A stretch of 48,103 bases of DNA. Origin: 188UL27-1 sp038526275. GTDB lineage: Bacteria > Pseudomonadota > Alphaproteobacteria > Rhodobacterales > Rhodobacteraceae. Both the position numbers and the translations under genes were made by a program. The first letter of the stretch is position 1; each line of letters starts with the position of its first letter. The notes under the pieces are model-generated. The model ran no database searches. It was not told where the DNA came from and was given only the letters and a program-made list of their open reading frames with translations. The stretch is from the NCBI GenBank assembly GCA_038526275.1, contig JBCBGY010000009.1, positions 1 to 48,103 on the forward strand. Reading direction: 5' to 3'. Shown here one piece after another: positions 16,527 to 25,323 of the stretch.

Positions 16527-17654
16527 ATGCGCGCCGAAGCCCAAAACACCGTCGATGTGATCCGCAAATCCTTGGCCTTGCTGGGCCAACGACTGGACTG
16601 GGAAACTGCGGAACACCGGCTTGAGGAGTTCAATGCGCGGGTTGAAGACCCCGATTTGTGGAACGACCCCGCCGCCGCACAAAAGTTGATGCGTGACCGG
16701 CAAATGCTGGTTGATGCCATGGAAACCTACAAGAGTATCGACCAGGAACTGACCGACACGCTGGAACTGATCGAACTGGGGGAGATGGAAGAAGATACAG
16801 AGGTGGTGCGCGAGGCGGAAGACTCGCTCTCAACACTGGCCGAACGCGCAGCCGCCAAGGAACTGGAAGCGCTGCTGGATGGCGAGGCGGATGGCAACGA
16901 CACTTTCCTGGAAATCAATTCCGGTGCAGGCGGCACGGAATCTTGCGACTGGGCCAGTATGCTTGCCCGCATGTATATCCGGTGGGCCGAGAAGAAGGGC
17001 TATTCGGTAGAGCTTCAATCGGAGACGCCGGGTGAAGAGGCGGGCATAAAATCTGCGGCCTACAAGATCAGCGGAGCCAACGCATATGGCTGGCTTAAGT
17101 CCGAAAGCGGTGTCCACCGGTTGGTGCGTATCTCGCCATTCGACTCGGCAGCCAAGCGGCATACGAGCTTTTGTTCGGTGTGGGTATATCCCGTCGTCGA
17201 CGACAATATCGAAATTGAAGTAAATCCTGCAGATATTCGCATCGATACATTCCGCAGCTCTGGGGCAGGGGGGCAGCACGTCAACACGACAGATTCGGCG
17301 GTGCGGATCACGCACAATCCGACCGGCATTGTGGTGACGAGTTCGGAAAAGTCACAGCACCAAAACCGGGACATTGCGATGAAGGCCCTGAAGTCGCGGC
17401 TGTACCAATTGGAACTGGACCGCCGGAATGCGGCGATCAACGAAGCCCATGAAAACAAGGGCGATGCGGGATGGGGCAACCAGATCAGATCGTATGTTTT
17501 GCAGCCCTACCAGATGGTTAAGGATCTGCGGACCAACTTCGAGACATCCGACACCAAGGGTGTGCTCGACGGTGACCTGGACGGATTTATGGCCGCGACC
17601 TTGGCCCAAGGCGCAACGGGCAAAGGTCGCGAAGAAGCGCAGGCCTCTGCTTGA
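16527..17654 (+). CDS. prfB: Peptide chain release factor 2
   Basis: Terminates translation at UGA and UAA. The 375-residue protein has the RF2 tripeptide Ser-Pro-Phe at 203-205 (VRISPFDSAAKR) and the universal GGQ at 248-250 (SSGAGGQHVNTTDSAVR), where the glutamine is normally methylated. The reading frame is continuous from ATG 16527. The CUU-UGA programmed +1 frameshift found near codon 25 in many bacteria is absent, and the corresponding residues read LLGQRLDWETAEHR. Translation is therefore not autoregulated by that mechanism. Confidence 0.97.
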   Translation: MRAEAQNTVDVIRKSLALLGQRLDWETAEHRLEEFNARVEDPDLWNDPAAAQKLMRDRQMLVDAMETYKSIDQELTDTLELIELGEMEEDTEVVREAEDSLSTLAERAAAKELEALLDGEADGNDTFLEINSGAGGTESCDWASMLARMYIRWAEKKGYSVELQSETPGEEAGIKSAAYKISGANAYGWLKSESGVHRLVRISPFDSAAKRHTSFCSVWVYPVVDDNIEIEVNPADIRIDTFRSSGAGGQHVNTTDSAVRITHNPTGIVVTSSEKSQHQNRDIAMKALKSRLYQLELDRRNAAINEAHENKGDAGWGNQIRSYVLQPYQMVKDLRTNFETSDTKGVLDGDLDGFMAATLAQGATGKGREEAQASA

Positions 17655-17750
17655 GGCCGGGCTGCCGCAACGACTCGTTTACGTAAATAGGCTTGTTTGA
17701 TTTCTCGCACTTCGGGCATAATTCATGCACGACAGACGAAGGATCTGCCC

Positions 17751-18482
17751 ATGGGCCAGACCACCGAATACCTTTCCGAGCGCCGCAGCGCCGAGAGCCC
17801 GACAATTCGCCCCCTTAAGGGGCAGGATTTCTGGCACGCGCTTTATCTCGGATTCATGGATCTGCGGCGCGCCCCGGGCATCAGTCTGCCCATGGCAGCA
17901 CTTTACGTTGTGGGCTGCATTTGCTTGACGCTGCTTCGTCCGTTTGGACCTTTGACATTGATTTCCGCAGCGCTCGCATTTGCGTTGCTTCTGCCATACT
18001 CGGCTGTCGGATTTTTTGAAACGAGCCGCAGGTTGGAACGTGGGTTGAGGCTGGATTGGCCAGAGGTCTGGACTGTAATCCGCAGACAGCGCAGCGGTGA
18101 GGTACCGTGGATCGCAGCAATCGTTGCGCTCAGCGGGCTGGCCTACATCCTGGCGATGGCTTTTCTGGCCGTGAACGGATGGGTCATCACGATATCGATC
18201 ATATTTACCATCGCGGTCGGTCTGGTGATCTGTGCCGTTACGGTGTTGGCGCTTCCATTGGTTATGGATCGGCAATTCGATCTGGCGAAGGCGTTGATGC
18301 TGAGTCTTACGATGGTCCGCCAAAATCCGGGCATCACCCTGGCCTGGACTACAATCGCGGCGCTTATGGTATTCGTATCAAGTTGGACCGGCTACCTTGG
18401 CCTGTTGCTCGCGGTGCCACTGCTGGGCCACGGCTCTTGGCACCTTTACCGACGGGCCTTCCGCCAGTTGCCAACGGAATAG
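17751..18482 (+). CDS. DUF2189 family integral membrane protein
   Basis: A 243-residue protein with about six hydrophobic segments after a short cytosolic N-terminus (IRPLKGQDFWHALYLGFMDL). This matches the DUF2189 family of alphaproteobacterial membrane proteins, some annotated as related to cytochrome c oxidase subunit I; that relation is not evident here. ATG 17751 has GAAGGA upstream and is preferred over a start at 17697. It converges on the bactofilin gene, with a terminator between them. Function unknown. Confidence 0.85.
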   Translation: MGQTTEYLSERRSAESPTIRPLKGQDFWHALYLGFMDLRRAPGISLPMAALYVVGCICLTLLRPFGPLTLISAALAFALLLPYSAVGFFETSRRLERGLRLDWPEVWTVIRRQRSGEVPWIAAIVALSGLAYILAMAFLAVNGWVITISIIFTIAVGLVICAVTVLALPLVMDRQFDLAKALMLSLTMVRQNPGITLAWTTIAALMVFVSSWTGYLGLLLAVPLLGHGSWHLYRRAFRQLPTE

Positions 18483-18490
18483 ATCTCGGC

Positions 18491-18540
18491 GTTACAAAAA
18501 TAAAATGGCGCGGAAGCGATTTGCTTCACCACGCCATAAG
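18491..18540 (-). terminator. Terminator of the M23-bactofilin operon
   Basis: On the minus strand, GCCAT/ATGGC-type outer pairing (18505-18510 with 18532-18537) encloses GAAGC (18513-18517) paired with GCTTC (18523-18527), and it is followed by a T-rich run (complement of 18496-18505). This is a classical intrinsic terminator for the gene ending at 18585. In the plus direction the U-tract is missing, so it mainly serves the minus operon. Confidence 0.75.
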
Positions 18541-18584
18541 CGGTTGGAACGGACCCGCAAAAGGGCCCGCAACACTTGCTTGCT

Positions 18585-19100
18585 TTAAGAGCTTGTAGAG
18601 CCAGCGGGTGTGGCCGCTTTTACGCCAGGGGCAGGGTTATTTGCGCTCGCGTTCAATGGATCATCCTGACGCTGAACTGATCCTTCAAAGTGCGCACCGC
18701 TTTCTATGGCGATCGTCTTGTGAATGATATCGCCTTCAACCCGAGCGGTCGATGTCAGGCGAACTTTCAATCCCCGAACACGTCCAACGATGCGCCCGTT
18801 GACGATCACATCGTCTGCAATGATTTCGCCCTTCACAGTAGCGCCTTCGCCAACCGTCAGCAGATGTGCGCGGATGTCGCCTTCGACATTGCCCTCGACC
18901 TGGATGTCGCCGGAAGTCTTGATGTTCCCTGTGATGGTCAGATCAGAAGATACGACCGACGCTGGTGGTTTTGCTTTGGGCGATGCCGGCTTACTGCTGT
19001 CGGAGAGCGGTTTTTTGGCCGGTTGGGCCTCTGGAACTGCGGGCTTGGGGGCGTCGCCCGCCTTTGGAGTGCCGGTGTCGGTCCTGCTTTTAGAAAACAT
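18585..19100 (-). CDS. Bactofilin (polymer-forming cytoskeletal protein)
   Basis: A 171-residue protein. A proline/lysine-rich disordered N-terminus (about 1-50) is followed by a right-handed beta-helix made of short repeats (SDLTITGNIKTSGDIQVEGNVEGDIRA onward, to about residue 145), with a disordered proline/alanine tail. Bactofilins polymerise without nucleotides and localise cell-wall enzymes. The start (19100) lies inside the last codons of the M23 peptidase gene, an 11-bp overlap, and is preceded by AAGGCAG. Pairing with an M23 endopeptidase is a known arrangement in which the bactofilin positions the hydrolase. Confidence 0.95.
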   Translation of the reverse strand: MFSKSRTDTGTPKAGDAPKPAVPEAQPAKKPLSDSSKPASPKAKPPASVVSSDLTITGNIKTSGDIQVEGNVEGDIRAHLLTVGEGATVKGEIIADDVIVNGRIVGRVRGLKVRLTSTARVEGDIIHKTIAIESGAHFEGSVQRQDDPLNASANNPAPGVKAATPAGSTSS

Positions 19101-20430
19101 CGTTTGCTGCCTTGATGTAGATCATCGGATTGACGGGTTTGCCCCCGACGCGCACTTCATAGTGCAAATGTGTGCCAGTTGAACGGCCAGAGTTACCCAT
19201 ATCACCAATTCGGTCTCCGCGCGAGACCCTTTGGCCTACGGAAACCCGAATCTGTGCGAGATGGGCATATCGGGTCTCTATCCCGAATTCATGTTTGATT
19301 TTGATCAGACGGCCGTAGCCAGACTGCCAGCCCGCATGGACCACAACGCCATCCGCCGTCGAATAGATCGGTGTGCCATGACCGGCGGCAAAGTCGGTGC
19401 CATTGTGCATCCGACCCCATCGCGGTCCGAAGCCGGACGTAAACCGGAAAGCAGACTTTACCGGCATTGCGAATGGAGCCTTTTGCGCGGCGATCCGGTA
19501 AAGGTTCAAACGGTCCAGACCCTTTAGGATGTCGTTGGCCCGGGTGCTTTGCGGATCAGCAACGGCGCCTTTCGACGAAATGGCGAGAGGGGTCAACGGC
19601 CCGCCTTGACCTGAATAACCGCGGCGCACGGTTTCGATCAGCTGATCCGGTGGAAGACCTGCGGCAGAGAACATTTTGTCCAGCGGCGCGACAGAGACCG
19701 CGACCGCTTCTTCCAGTTGGGCGAAGATCTTTTCGTTGCGGTCAAGGATCAACTCGCGTTCGAACGCGATCGCCTCCATCTCTTCGCGCGCGAAGTCCGC
19801 ATCGTCAGCCATTTCGTCGCGCTCGATCGCTGTTGAGTCGAGCGCCGCGGTCAAGAACTCCAAAGTCCCTGCAATATCTTCGGACGATGCCACGGCGGCA
19901 TCAGCGTCAGAGCTTTCACCGGCGATTTCGGCATTGAGCCGCGCCACTTCTGTCCGGGCTGCGTCCCGTTCCCGTGTGGTACGGCGCAAGGTTTTCTGGA
20001 TGACGCCGATCCCGGTTTCCAATTCGCGGCGCCGGTCTTCGGACGCCAGAAGTTCGGACTGCATGGACGAGATCGTGGTCAGCGCGGCATTGAACCGTTC
20101 TTGCGCGGCAAGCGCTTCGGTGGCGCGCGCATCCCGTGCCAGGGACAGTTCATTCAACCTTGTTTCATAGGTTTCCTGATTGCGTTTGGCTTGTTCCCGG
20201 GCGTTGCCAGAACCGATGCTGTCCATCAGCAGAACAGCCGAAACAATGATCGTCCAACCGATCATGGCGGCGCTGCCGGCGAGGATTGCGGCCTGCGTGC
20301 CAGGCCGAAGCCGAATGAAGCGCGTATCACGATCCGTCCGCAGAAACAGTCTCTGCTCGGGAAGTCGTCGCTCAAGGTAAGAATGTAGGCGGTGCTTGAA
20401 ACCAGCGCGCAATGATTCTGTCCTGTTCAC
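19090..20430 (-). CDS. M23 family metallopeptidase with TM segment and coiled coil (DUF5930/LytM)
   Basis: A 446-residue peptidoglycan endopeptidase. The cytosolic basic N-terminus (about 1-45) is followed by one TM helix (about 47-72), a long periplasmic coiled coil (about 78-260) rich in E/R/A, and a C-terminal LytM domain. Zinc ligands are seen in HNGTDFAAGHG and GTHLHYEV, with a further histidine in YAHLAQI. All four catalytic positions are present, so it should be active. The start is GTG 20430, with AGGACAGG adjacent. It overlaps the bactofilin gene downstream and probably acts with it in local wall remodelling or cell shape. Confidence 0.95.
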   Translation of the reverse strand: MNRTESLRAGFKHRLHSYLERRLPEQRLFLRTDRDTRFIRLRPGTQAAILAGSAAMIGWTIIVSAVLLMDSIGSGNAREQAKRNQETYETRLNELSLARDARATEALAAQERFNAALTTISSMQSELLASEDRRRELETGIGVIQKTLRRTTRERDAARTEVARLNAEIAGESSDADAAVASSEDIAGTLEFLTAALDSTAIERDEMADDADFAREEMEAIAFERELILDRNEKIFAQLEEAVAVSVAPLDKMFSAAGLPPDQLIETVRRGYSGQGGPLTPLAISSKGAVADPQSTRANDILKGLDRLNLYRIAAQKAPFAMPVKSAFRFTSGFGPRWGRMHNGTDFAAGHGTPIYSTADGVVVHAGWQSGYGRLIKIKHEFGIETRYAHLAQIRVSVGQRVSRGDRIGDMGNSGRSTGTHLHYEVRVGGKPVNPMIYIKAANDVF

Positions 20431-20460
20431 CCTGTCCTCGACCCTGTCTCTCGTATCCCC

Positions 20461-20560
20461 CCGACGAACAGGCTCGAACCCCCATACCTATGGGACCGGA
20501 GGCACGCAAGAATTTTGGCCTGTTCCTCGTGGCTTGCGAGGTATTCTTGGCCGATTGCGC
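20461..20560 (-). other. Structured intergenic segment between DUF455 and M23 genes
   Basis: The 148-bp gap contains a nested hairpin: outer CAAGAAT (20507-20513) with ATTCTTG (20543-20549), inner CCTCG (20525-20529) with CGAGG (20537-20541). It also contains a CCCAT/ATGGG hairpin (20481-20485 with 20490-20494). On the minus strand GGTTCGAGCC resembles a tRNA T-loop, but no acceptor or anticodon arm is present. It may be the DUF455 terminator plus the M23 5'-leader. Confidence 0.4.
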
Positions 20561-20578
20561 GGTTTTCTGCCGATGTCG

Positions 20579-21394
20579 TTAGGTCTGGGGCTGGTCTGCC
20601 AAAGGCCAGTAGAAGTCTGGCGGCAGGCCAGCCTCGGCACGTTTTTCTTCGTTAAAGGGCGGCTTCAGCTGACCGTGAAAGTAGTGGCGGACCAACCGGT
20701 GAAACTCGTCCTTGGGGTCAATATCGGATCGTCCACAAAGGAAGTGGAACCACTTTGAACCGTAAGCCACATGACTGACTTCCTCGGCGTAGATCACTTC
20801 GAGCGCCGCAACGGCTTGGGTTTCTTTGGCCTGCTCGAAGATCCGGATCATGCCGGGTGTCACGTCGAGCCCGCGTGCTTCCAGCACCATTGGCACGACA
20901 GCGAGGCGGCCCATCAGATCATCGACAGTGTCTTCGGCGGCGCGCCACATGCCGGCATGGGCCGGCAGGGCACCATAGAAACTGCCCAAGTTTTCCAAGC
21001 AATCGCAGACAAGGTTGAAATGCTTGCTTTCTTCGTCCGCGGCGCGCACCCAATCGTCGTAAAAACCGGGTGGCATGGGCACATGACCGAAACGGGCGAT
21101 GATATCCCAGTGCAAATCGACTGCGTTAAGTTCGATATGGGCAACCGCATGCAGAAGGGCGATCCGGCCTTCGTGTGTTCCGGGTCGGCGCTTGGGCACA
21201 TCGCGCGGATCCAGGAGATCCGGCTTAGAGGGCCGAGAGGGTCGTAATGGTGGCGTTGCCGCGCCCGTGACAGGCATCTCCCCCGCGTCCCGTGCTGCGA
21301 ACCAAGCCGCAGCGTGCGCGCGAGAGAGCGCTGTTTTCTCGCGACCATCAGCCGTTGTCAAAACCTCGGTTGCAAGCTCGGCGAGTGGGCGCAT
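20579..21394 (-). CDS. DUF455 family ferritin-like protein
   Basis: A 271-residue protein with the ferritin-like four-helix pattern of DUF455. Metal-ligand-type residues appear in HIELNAVDLHWD, DEESKHFNLV and AEEVSHVAYG (the E...ExxH pairs expected for a di-iron carboxylate site). Enzymatic function is unknown; a related group is the tRNA-hydroxylating MiaE-like fold, and substrate cannot be inferred. ATG 21394 is chosen because homologues begin near MRPLAELATEVL; the frame stays open to 21421. Confidence 0.87.
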   Translation of the reverse strand: MRPLAELATEVLTTADGREKTALSRAHAAAWFAARDAGEMPVTGAATPPLRPSRPSKPDLLDPRDVPKRRPGTHEGRIALLHAVAHIELNAVDLHWDIIARFGHVPMPPGFYDDWVRAADEESKHFNLVCDCLENLGSFYGALPAHAGMWRAAEDTVDDLMGRLAVVPMVLEARGLDVTPGMIRIFEQAKETQAVAALEVIYAEEVSHVAYGSKWFHFLCGRSDIDPKDEFHRLVRHYFHGQLKPPFNEEKRAEAGLPPDFYWPLADQPQT

Positions 21395-21469
21395 TGTTCT
21401 CCCTGACTGTCCTGGAAACACCGCAACCGGATTTCATGGGCCAACCAGATTGGCAAGGCCACCGTTCAC

Positions 21470-21931
21470 TCAGAGAGCCTTGACGGCTTCCAGAACCTTT
21501 TCCACATGTCCGGGAACTTTCACCTTCCGCCAAGCTTCTTTGACAGTACCATCACCCGCAATCACGAAGGTCGACCGTTCGATCCCCATATATTTCTTGC
21601 CGTACATGCTCTTTTCGACCCAGACACCGTACGTTTCGCAAACATCACTTTCTTCGTCCGACAAAAGAGCGATCTTCAGTTCATGCTTGTCGCGGAATTT
21701 GTCGTGCTTTTTGACGCTGTCTTTTGACACCCCCAGAATGACCGCGCCTGCCTCTTCGAAAGCGGCCAGATGTTCCGTGAACCCGATGGCCTGCTTGGTG
21801 CATCCTGACGTGTCATCCTTGGGATAAAAATACAGAACGACGGTCTTGGGCTGCAGTTCAGACAGGGTCACATCGCCTTCGCCATCACGGGGCAAAGTGA
21901 AATCCGGTGCGGCTTGGCCTGCTTCGATCAT
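21470..21931 (-). CDS. bcp: Peroxiredoxin, Bcp/thioredoxin-dependent thiol peroxidase type
   Basis: A 153-residue cytosolic peroxidase reducing H2O2 and organic hydroperoxides. The peroxidatic cysteine is C44 in DDTSGCTKQA, within the family P-x-x-x-T/S-x-x-C pattern. The usual nearby resolving cysteine five residues later (GCTxEAC in E. coli Bcp) is replaced: here the sequence reads GCTKQAIG. The only other cysteine is C98 in SDVCETYG, a position used as resolving cysteine in another Bcp subgroup. The neighbouring DUF455 gene runs in the same direction with a 75-bp gap. Confidence 0.93.
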   Translation of the reverse strand: MIEAGQAAPDFTLPRDGEGDVTLSELQPKTVVLYFYPKDDTSGCTKQAIGFTEHLAAFEEAGAVILGVSKDSVKKHDKFRDKHELKIALLSDEESDVCETYGVWVEKSMYGKKYMGIERSTFVIAGDGTVKEAWRKVKVPGHVEKVLEAVKAL

Positions 21932-22026
21932 GGAACGTTTCCTCGCTTCCTAACTCTCCCCTTCATTTTTAGGTCGGCTCGCGCGATGATAAAGGCCAAT
22001 CAGAAAACATAGCAGTTCGGCGCACG

Positions 22027-25000
22027 GTGACCGACGAAACAGAGCAGAAGCCCAGCAAAGAAAAAACCAAGTCCGGCAAGCGGACTGTGGTCGGTATCCT
22101 TTGCGCTTGGGCTTTTGATGCTTGTGTCGTTGTGGCGTTGCTGGTTGGGCTGGCGGTCTTGACGCTGCCCGGGCGTGAAATCACGGCGCCGAGTTGGGTG
22201 GCGAGCCGCGCGGAAGCCTGGCTTTCGAACAGTTTGCCGGGCGCCACCGTCGATATTTCCCGCGTGGGCGTGACGTTTGGTCGGTTCGGTGCGCCCCGGG
22301 TCACGTTCCATGGTGCGACCCTGACCAATGCGACAGGGGCGGAAGTGCTGAATGTTCCTGCATTGCGGGTTGGGCTGGCGGAAGGCAGTTTTCTGGCCGC
22401 CACACCGCATCTTCGTCGGGTAGAAATGTCAGGCGCTACAATCGTCGTAAGCCGCCAAGCCGACGGCCAGGTTGATCTGGGCTTCAATCTGGCCACGCCG
22501 GAAACAGGCGATACAAATGTGTCCGATCTGTTGGCCACGTTGGATACTGCACTGAAGACCGAAGGTTTGGCCAGTCTGGATGATATCGTGATCGACGACG
22601 CGTCAGTCGTTTTTCAAGACGCGCGGATCGATCGGACCTGGCGGACCGAGGGCGGCGTGCTCACGGTCCGCAACAGCCAGAACGCGATAGAGATTAATGC
22701 GCGCTTCCAGGTCGAGGGCAGCCGGTTTGAAGGGTCTCTGCGCGCGCCTAAGGGTCGAAGCACGGCAGAATTCTCCGCCAAGCTGGAGAATGTCAGCACG
22801 CTGGACCTCGCCGCTCAATCAGATCAGTTGACCTGGCTTTCGCGTGTTGTTGCGCCCCTGTCGGTTTCGGTGCGCGGCGAAACCAATGAGGCGGGCGGCA
22901 TTGGTCAGGTCAGCGGTAAGGTGGAGTTGGGCGCTGGCTGGGTGGAACGGGCAGGGCAAGAGAATTGGGCCTTCGAGACCGGTCAAGTCTATCTCAGTTA
23001 CGCGCCGGACCGGGGGCGGGTTACCATCGACGAATTGCGCATCAACGCGAACCAGGGCCAACTTACCGGGTCAGGTTTTGCTTATTTGGAGCGGGACGAA
23101 GACCGCCAATTGGTTGAGACCATCGTTCAGCTTCAGTTGGAAGATGTCAGCATGAACCCTGACGATGCGTTTGAGGAAACGGCACGTTTTGAAGAGGGCG
23201 CGCTTGATCTGAAGCTGCAATTCGATCCGCTTTCCATTGATGTGGGTCAGCTTTACCTCAAAACCCTGGATCCAACGACGGGTCTGCCCTCGCTGATCCG
23301 GGCCACTGGTTCCGCCAAGCAGATCGACGGAGCTTGGCATGCTGCAATCGACGCAAAGGTGGATGCGGCCTCTCCCGCCGGGGTTTTGGCGCTTTGGCCG
23401 CAATCGGAAGGGCCTCGCACCCGGGCATGGCTCACGAAGCATCTGCTCGCCGGGCATCTGCACGATGCGGTGGCATCAGTGCGGGTGCAGCCTGGAGCCG
23501 AGCCGCAATCATCGGTGGTGTTTCAGTTTTCGGATGTCACGCTGCATCCGCTTGATACGCTGCCGCCGATAACCTCGGCGGTTGGCTATGCTTCGATCCA
23601 AGACCACCGGTTTACCCTGAACCTGGATGCGGGAACGGTTTCGCCGTCTGAGGGTGGGCTGCTCGATCTGACGGGATCAGTTTTCCAGATTCCAGACATT
23701 CGTCTGGCGGATGATCGCGCCGAACTGACATTGCGCACCGCAGGTACCGTCACCGGCACCCTCGCACTGCTGAACCGCCCGCCGATTGCCTTGCTCGAAG
23801 GCACGGCCTTTCCGGTGGCTCTGGCCGATGGCAATGCCGCTGCCGAAGCCAAGCTTGTTTTTCCACTGAAACGACAACTCGCCCTTCAGGACGTTGACTA
23901 TCAAGTGACGGGCAAAATCACCGACGTGGTCTCGGACCTGATTGTGCCCGATCGGCAGATCGCTTCAAATGAGTTGAGCGTCGAGGCATCGAACGCCGAA
24001 GTCACCATTTCCGGGAGCGGGACGTTGAGCGGTGTTCCCGCGCGTGCCATCTGGATCAAACCCCTTGGACCAGGGGAAACCGGATCTCGCGTAGAGGGAA
24101 CGGTCGAGTTGAGCGCTGCCATGGTGGAGCGCTTTGATATCGGGTTGCCGGACGGAATGGTGCAGGGGGCAGGCCAGGGGCAGTTTGTTGTGACCTTGCC
24201 ACGGGACGGGGCTCCGACCTTTCAGCTGTCAAGCGATCTCAACCAGGTGCAACTGCAGATACCCGAACTTGGTTGGACAAAACCGCCGGCGGAGCTGGGC
24301 AGTCTGGCCGTTGCGGGGCGATTGGGGGATCAGCCCGGCGTTGATCAGCTTTCACTGGCCACAAACGGTTTGTCAGCAGAAGGTCGGGTGACGCTGAGAC
24401 CCGATGGCGGCCTGGCCCGGGCCGATTTTTCGCGCGTGCGTGCGGGCGGCTGGATCGATGCGCCTGTAACTCTGGAAGGCCGTGGAGCCGGGGCCGCACC
24501 GGGTGTGGAGGTCCGCGGTGGTTGGGTCGATCTGCGCCGCACGAGTTTTTCCCGAGGCAGCGGAAGCCGCTCTGTCGGGGGCGCGATTGCGGTGAACCTG
24601 GACAGCCTTGTCATATCCGACGGGATCAAATTGTCGGACTTCAGCGCTTCGCTCAGTCCGCGCGGCAATGGCATGCAAGGGTCTTTTCGTGGTTCGGTGA
24701 ACGGCATCGCCCCGGTTGAAGGGCGCGTGGCGCCGGGGCAAAATGGCGGAACCGCCGTTCGGTTGACATCGAATGATGCGGGTCAAGTCTTTAGCGCGGC
24801 GGGGCTGTTCAAGAAAAGCCGCGGCGGAGAACTGACCTTGGTGCTGAGCCCGCGGCAAGAGGCGGGCCAGTATGACGGGCAACTCAACGTGAAAGGGACC
24901 CGCGTGCAAAGCGCGCCGGGCCTAGCGGCGATTTTGAACACGATCTCCGTTGTCGGGCTATTGGACCAATTGAACGGGCCGGGTTTGCTGTTCACCGACA

Positions 25001-25323
25001 TTGAGGCGGTCTTTCGTCTGACACCGAATGCATTGCAGGTGCGTCGGGCCTCGGGCGTCGGGCCTTCGGTCGGCATATCGATGGCAGGCCTTTACGATCT
25101 GAACCGTGACCGGATCGATGTGCAGGGCGTGCTCTCGCCCATCTATGTGCTGAACGGCATCGGTCAGCTTTTTACCCGGCGGCGCGAAGGGTTGTTCGGG
25201 TTCAATTACCGGATGCAGGGATCGGTGGAGTCGCCACGTGTTTCGGTCAATCCGCTCTCTGTTTTCACGCCCGGCATGTTTCGCGAGATCTTCCGTCGCC
25301 CACCACCGAGTCTGGGCCAGTGA
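22027..25323 (+). CDS. YhdP/AsmA-like large envelope protein (DUF3971)
   Basis: A 1098-residue protein with one N-terminal TM helix (about 22-50), then a very long beta-rich periplasmic region. The C-terminus carries the AsmA_2-like pattern: a conserved GLLDQLNGPGLLFTDIEA region, then GLYDLNRDRIDVQGVLSPIYVLNGIG and a VNPLSVFTPGMFREIF tail. Members of the AsmA-like/YhdP group are thought to form bridge-like conduits moving phospholipids between inner and outer membranes. The start is GTG 22027. Its TGA overlaps the GTG start of queA by four bases (GTGA), implying translational coupling although the functions are unrelated. Confidence 0.88.
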   Translation: MTDETEQKPSKEKTKSGKRTVVGILCAWAFDACVVVALLVGLAVLTLPGREITAPSWVASRAEAWLSNSLPGATVDISRVGVTFGRFGAPRVTFHGATLTNATGAEVLNVPALRVGLAEGSFLAATPHLRRVEMSGATIVVSRQADGQVDLGFNLATPETGDTNVSDLLATLDTALKTEGLASLDDIVIDDASVVFQDARIDRTWRTEGGVLTVRNSQNAIEINARFQVEGSRFEGSLRAPKGRSTAEFSAKLENVSTLDLAAQSDQLTWLSRVVAPLSVSVRGETNEAGGIGQVSGKVELGAGWVERAGQENWAFETGQVYLSYAPDRGRVTIDELRINANQGQLTGSGFAYLERDEDRQLVETIVQLQLEDVSMNPDDAFEETARFEEGALDLKLQFDPLSIDVGQLYLKTLDPTTGLPSLIRATGSAKQIDGAWHAAIDAKVDAASPAGVLALWPQSEGPRTRAWLTKHLLAGHLHDAVASVRVQPGAEPQSSVVFQFSDVTLHPLDTLPPITSAVGYASIQDHRFTLNLDAGTVSPSEGGLLDLTGSVFQIPDIRLADDRAELTLRTAGTVTGTLALLNRPPIALLEGTAFPVALADGNAAAEAKLVFPLKRQLALQDVDYQVTGKITDVVSDLIVPDRQIASNELSVEASNAEVTISGSGTLSGVPARAIWIKPLGPGETGSRVEGTVELSAAMVERFDIGLPDGMVQGAGQGQFVVTLPRDGAPTFQLSSDLNQVQLQIPELGWTKPPAELGSLAVAGRLGDQPGVDQLSLATNGLSAEGRVTLRPDGGLARADFSRVRAGGWIDAPVTLEGRGAGAAPGVEVRGGWVDLRRTSFSRGSGSRSVGGAIAVNLDSLVISDGIKLSDFSASLSPRGNGMQGSFRGSVNGIAPVEGRVAPGQNGGTAVRLTSNDAGQVFSAAGLFKKSRGGELTLVLSPRQEAGQYDGQLNVKGTRVQSAPGLAAILNTISVVGLLDQLNGPGLLFTDIEAVFRLTPNALQVRRASGVGPSVGISMAGLYDLNRDRIDVQGVLSPIYVLNGIGQLFTRRREGLFGFNYRMQGSVESPRVSVNPLSVFTPGMFREIFRRPPPSLGQ

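Noticed and set aside
16527..16660. Programmed +1 frameshift in prfB
   Set aside because: No in-frame UGA or CUU-UGA site; the frame is continuous from ATG to GGQ and beyond.
20470..20490. tRNA-like T-loop on the minus strand
   Set aside because: Only the loop matches; stem pairing is poor and no acceptor, D or anticodon arm can be built.
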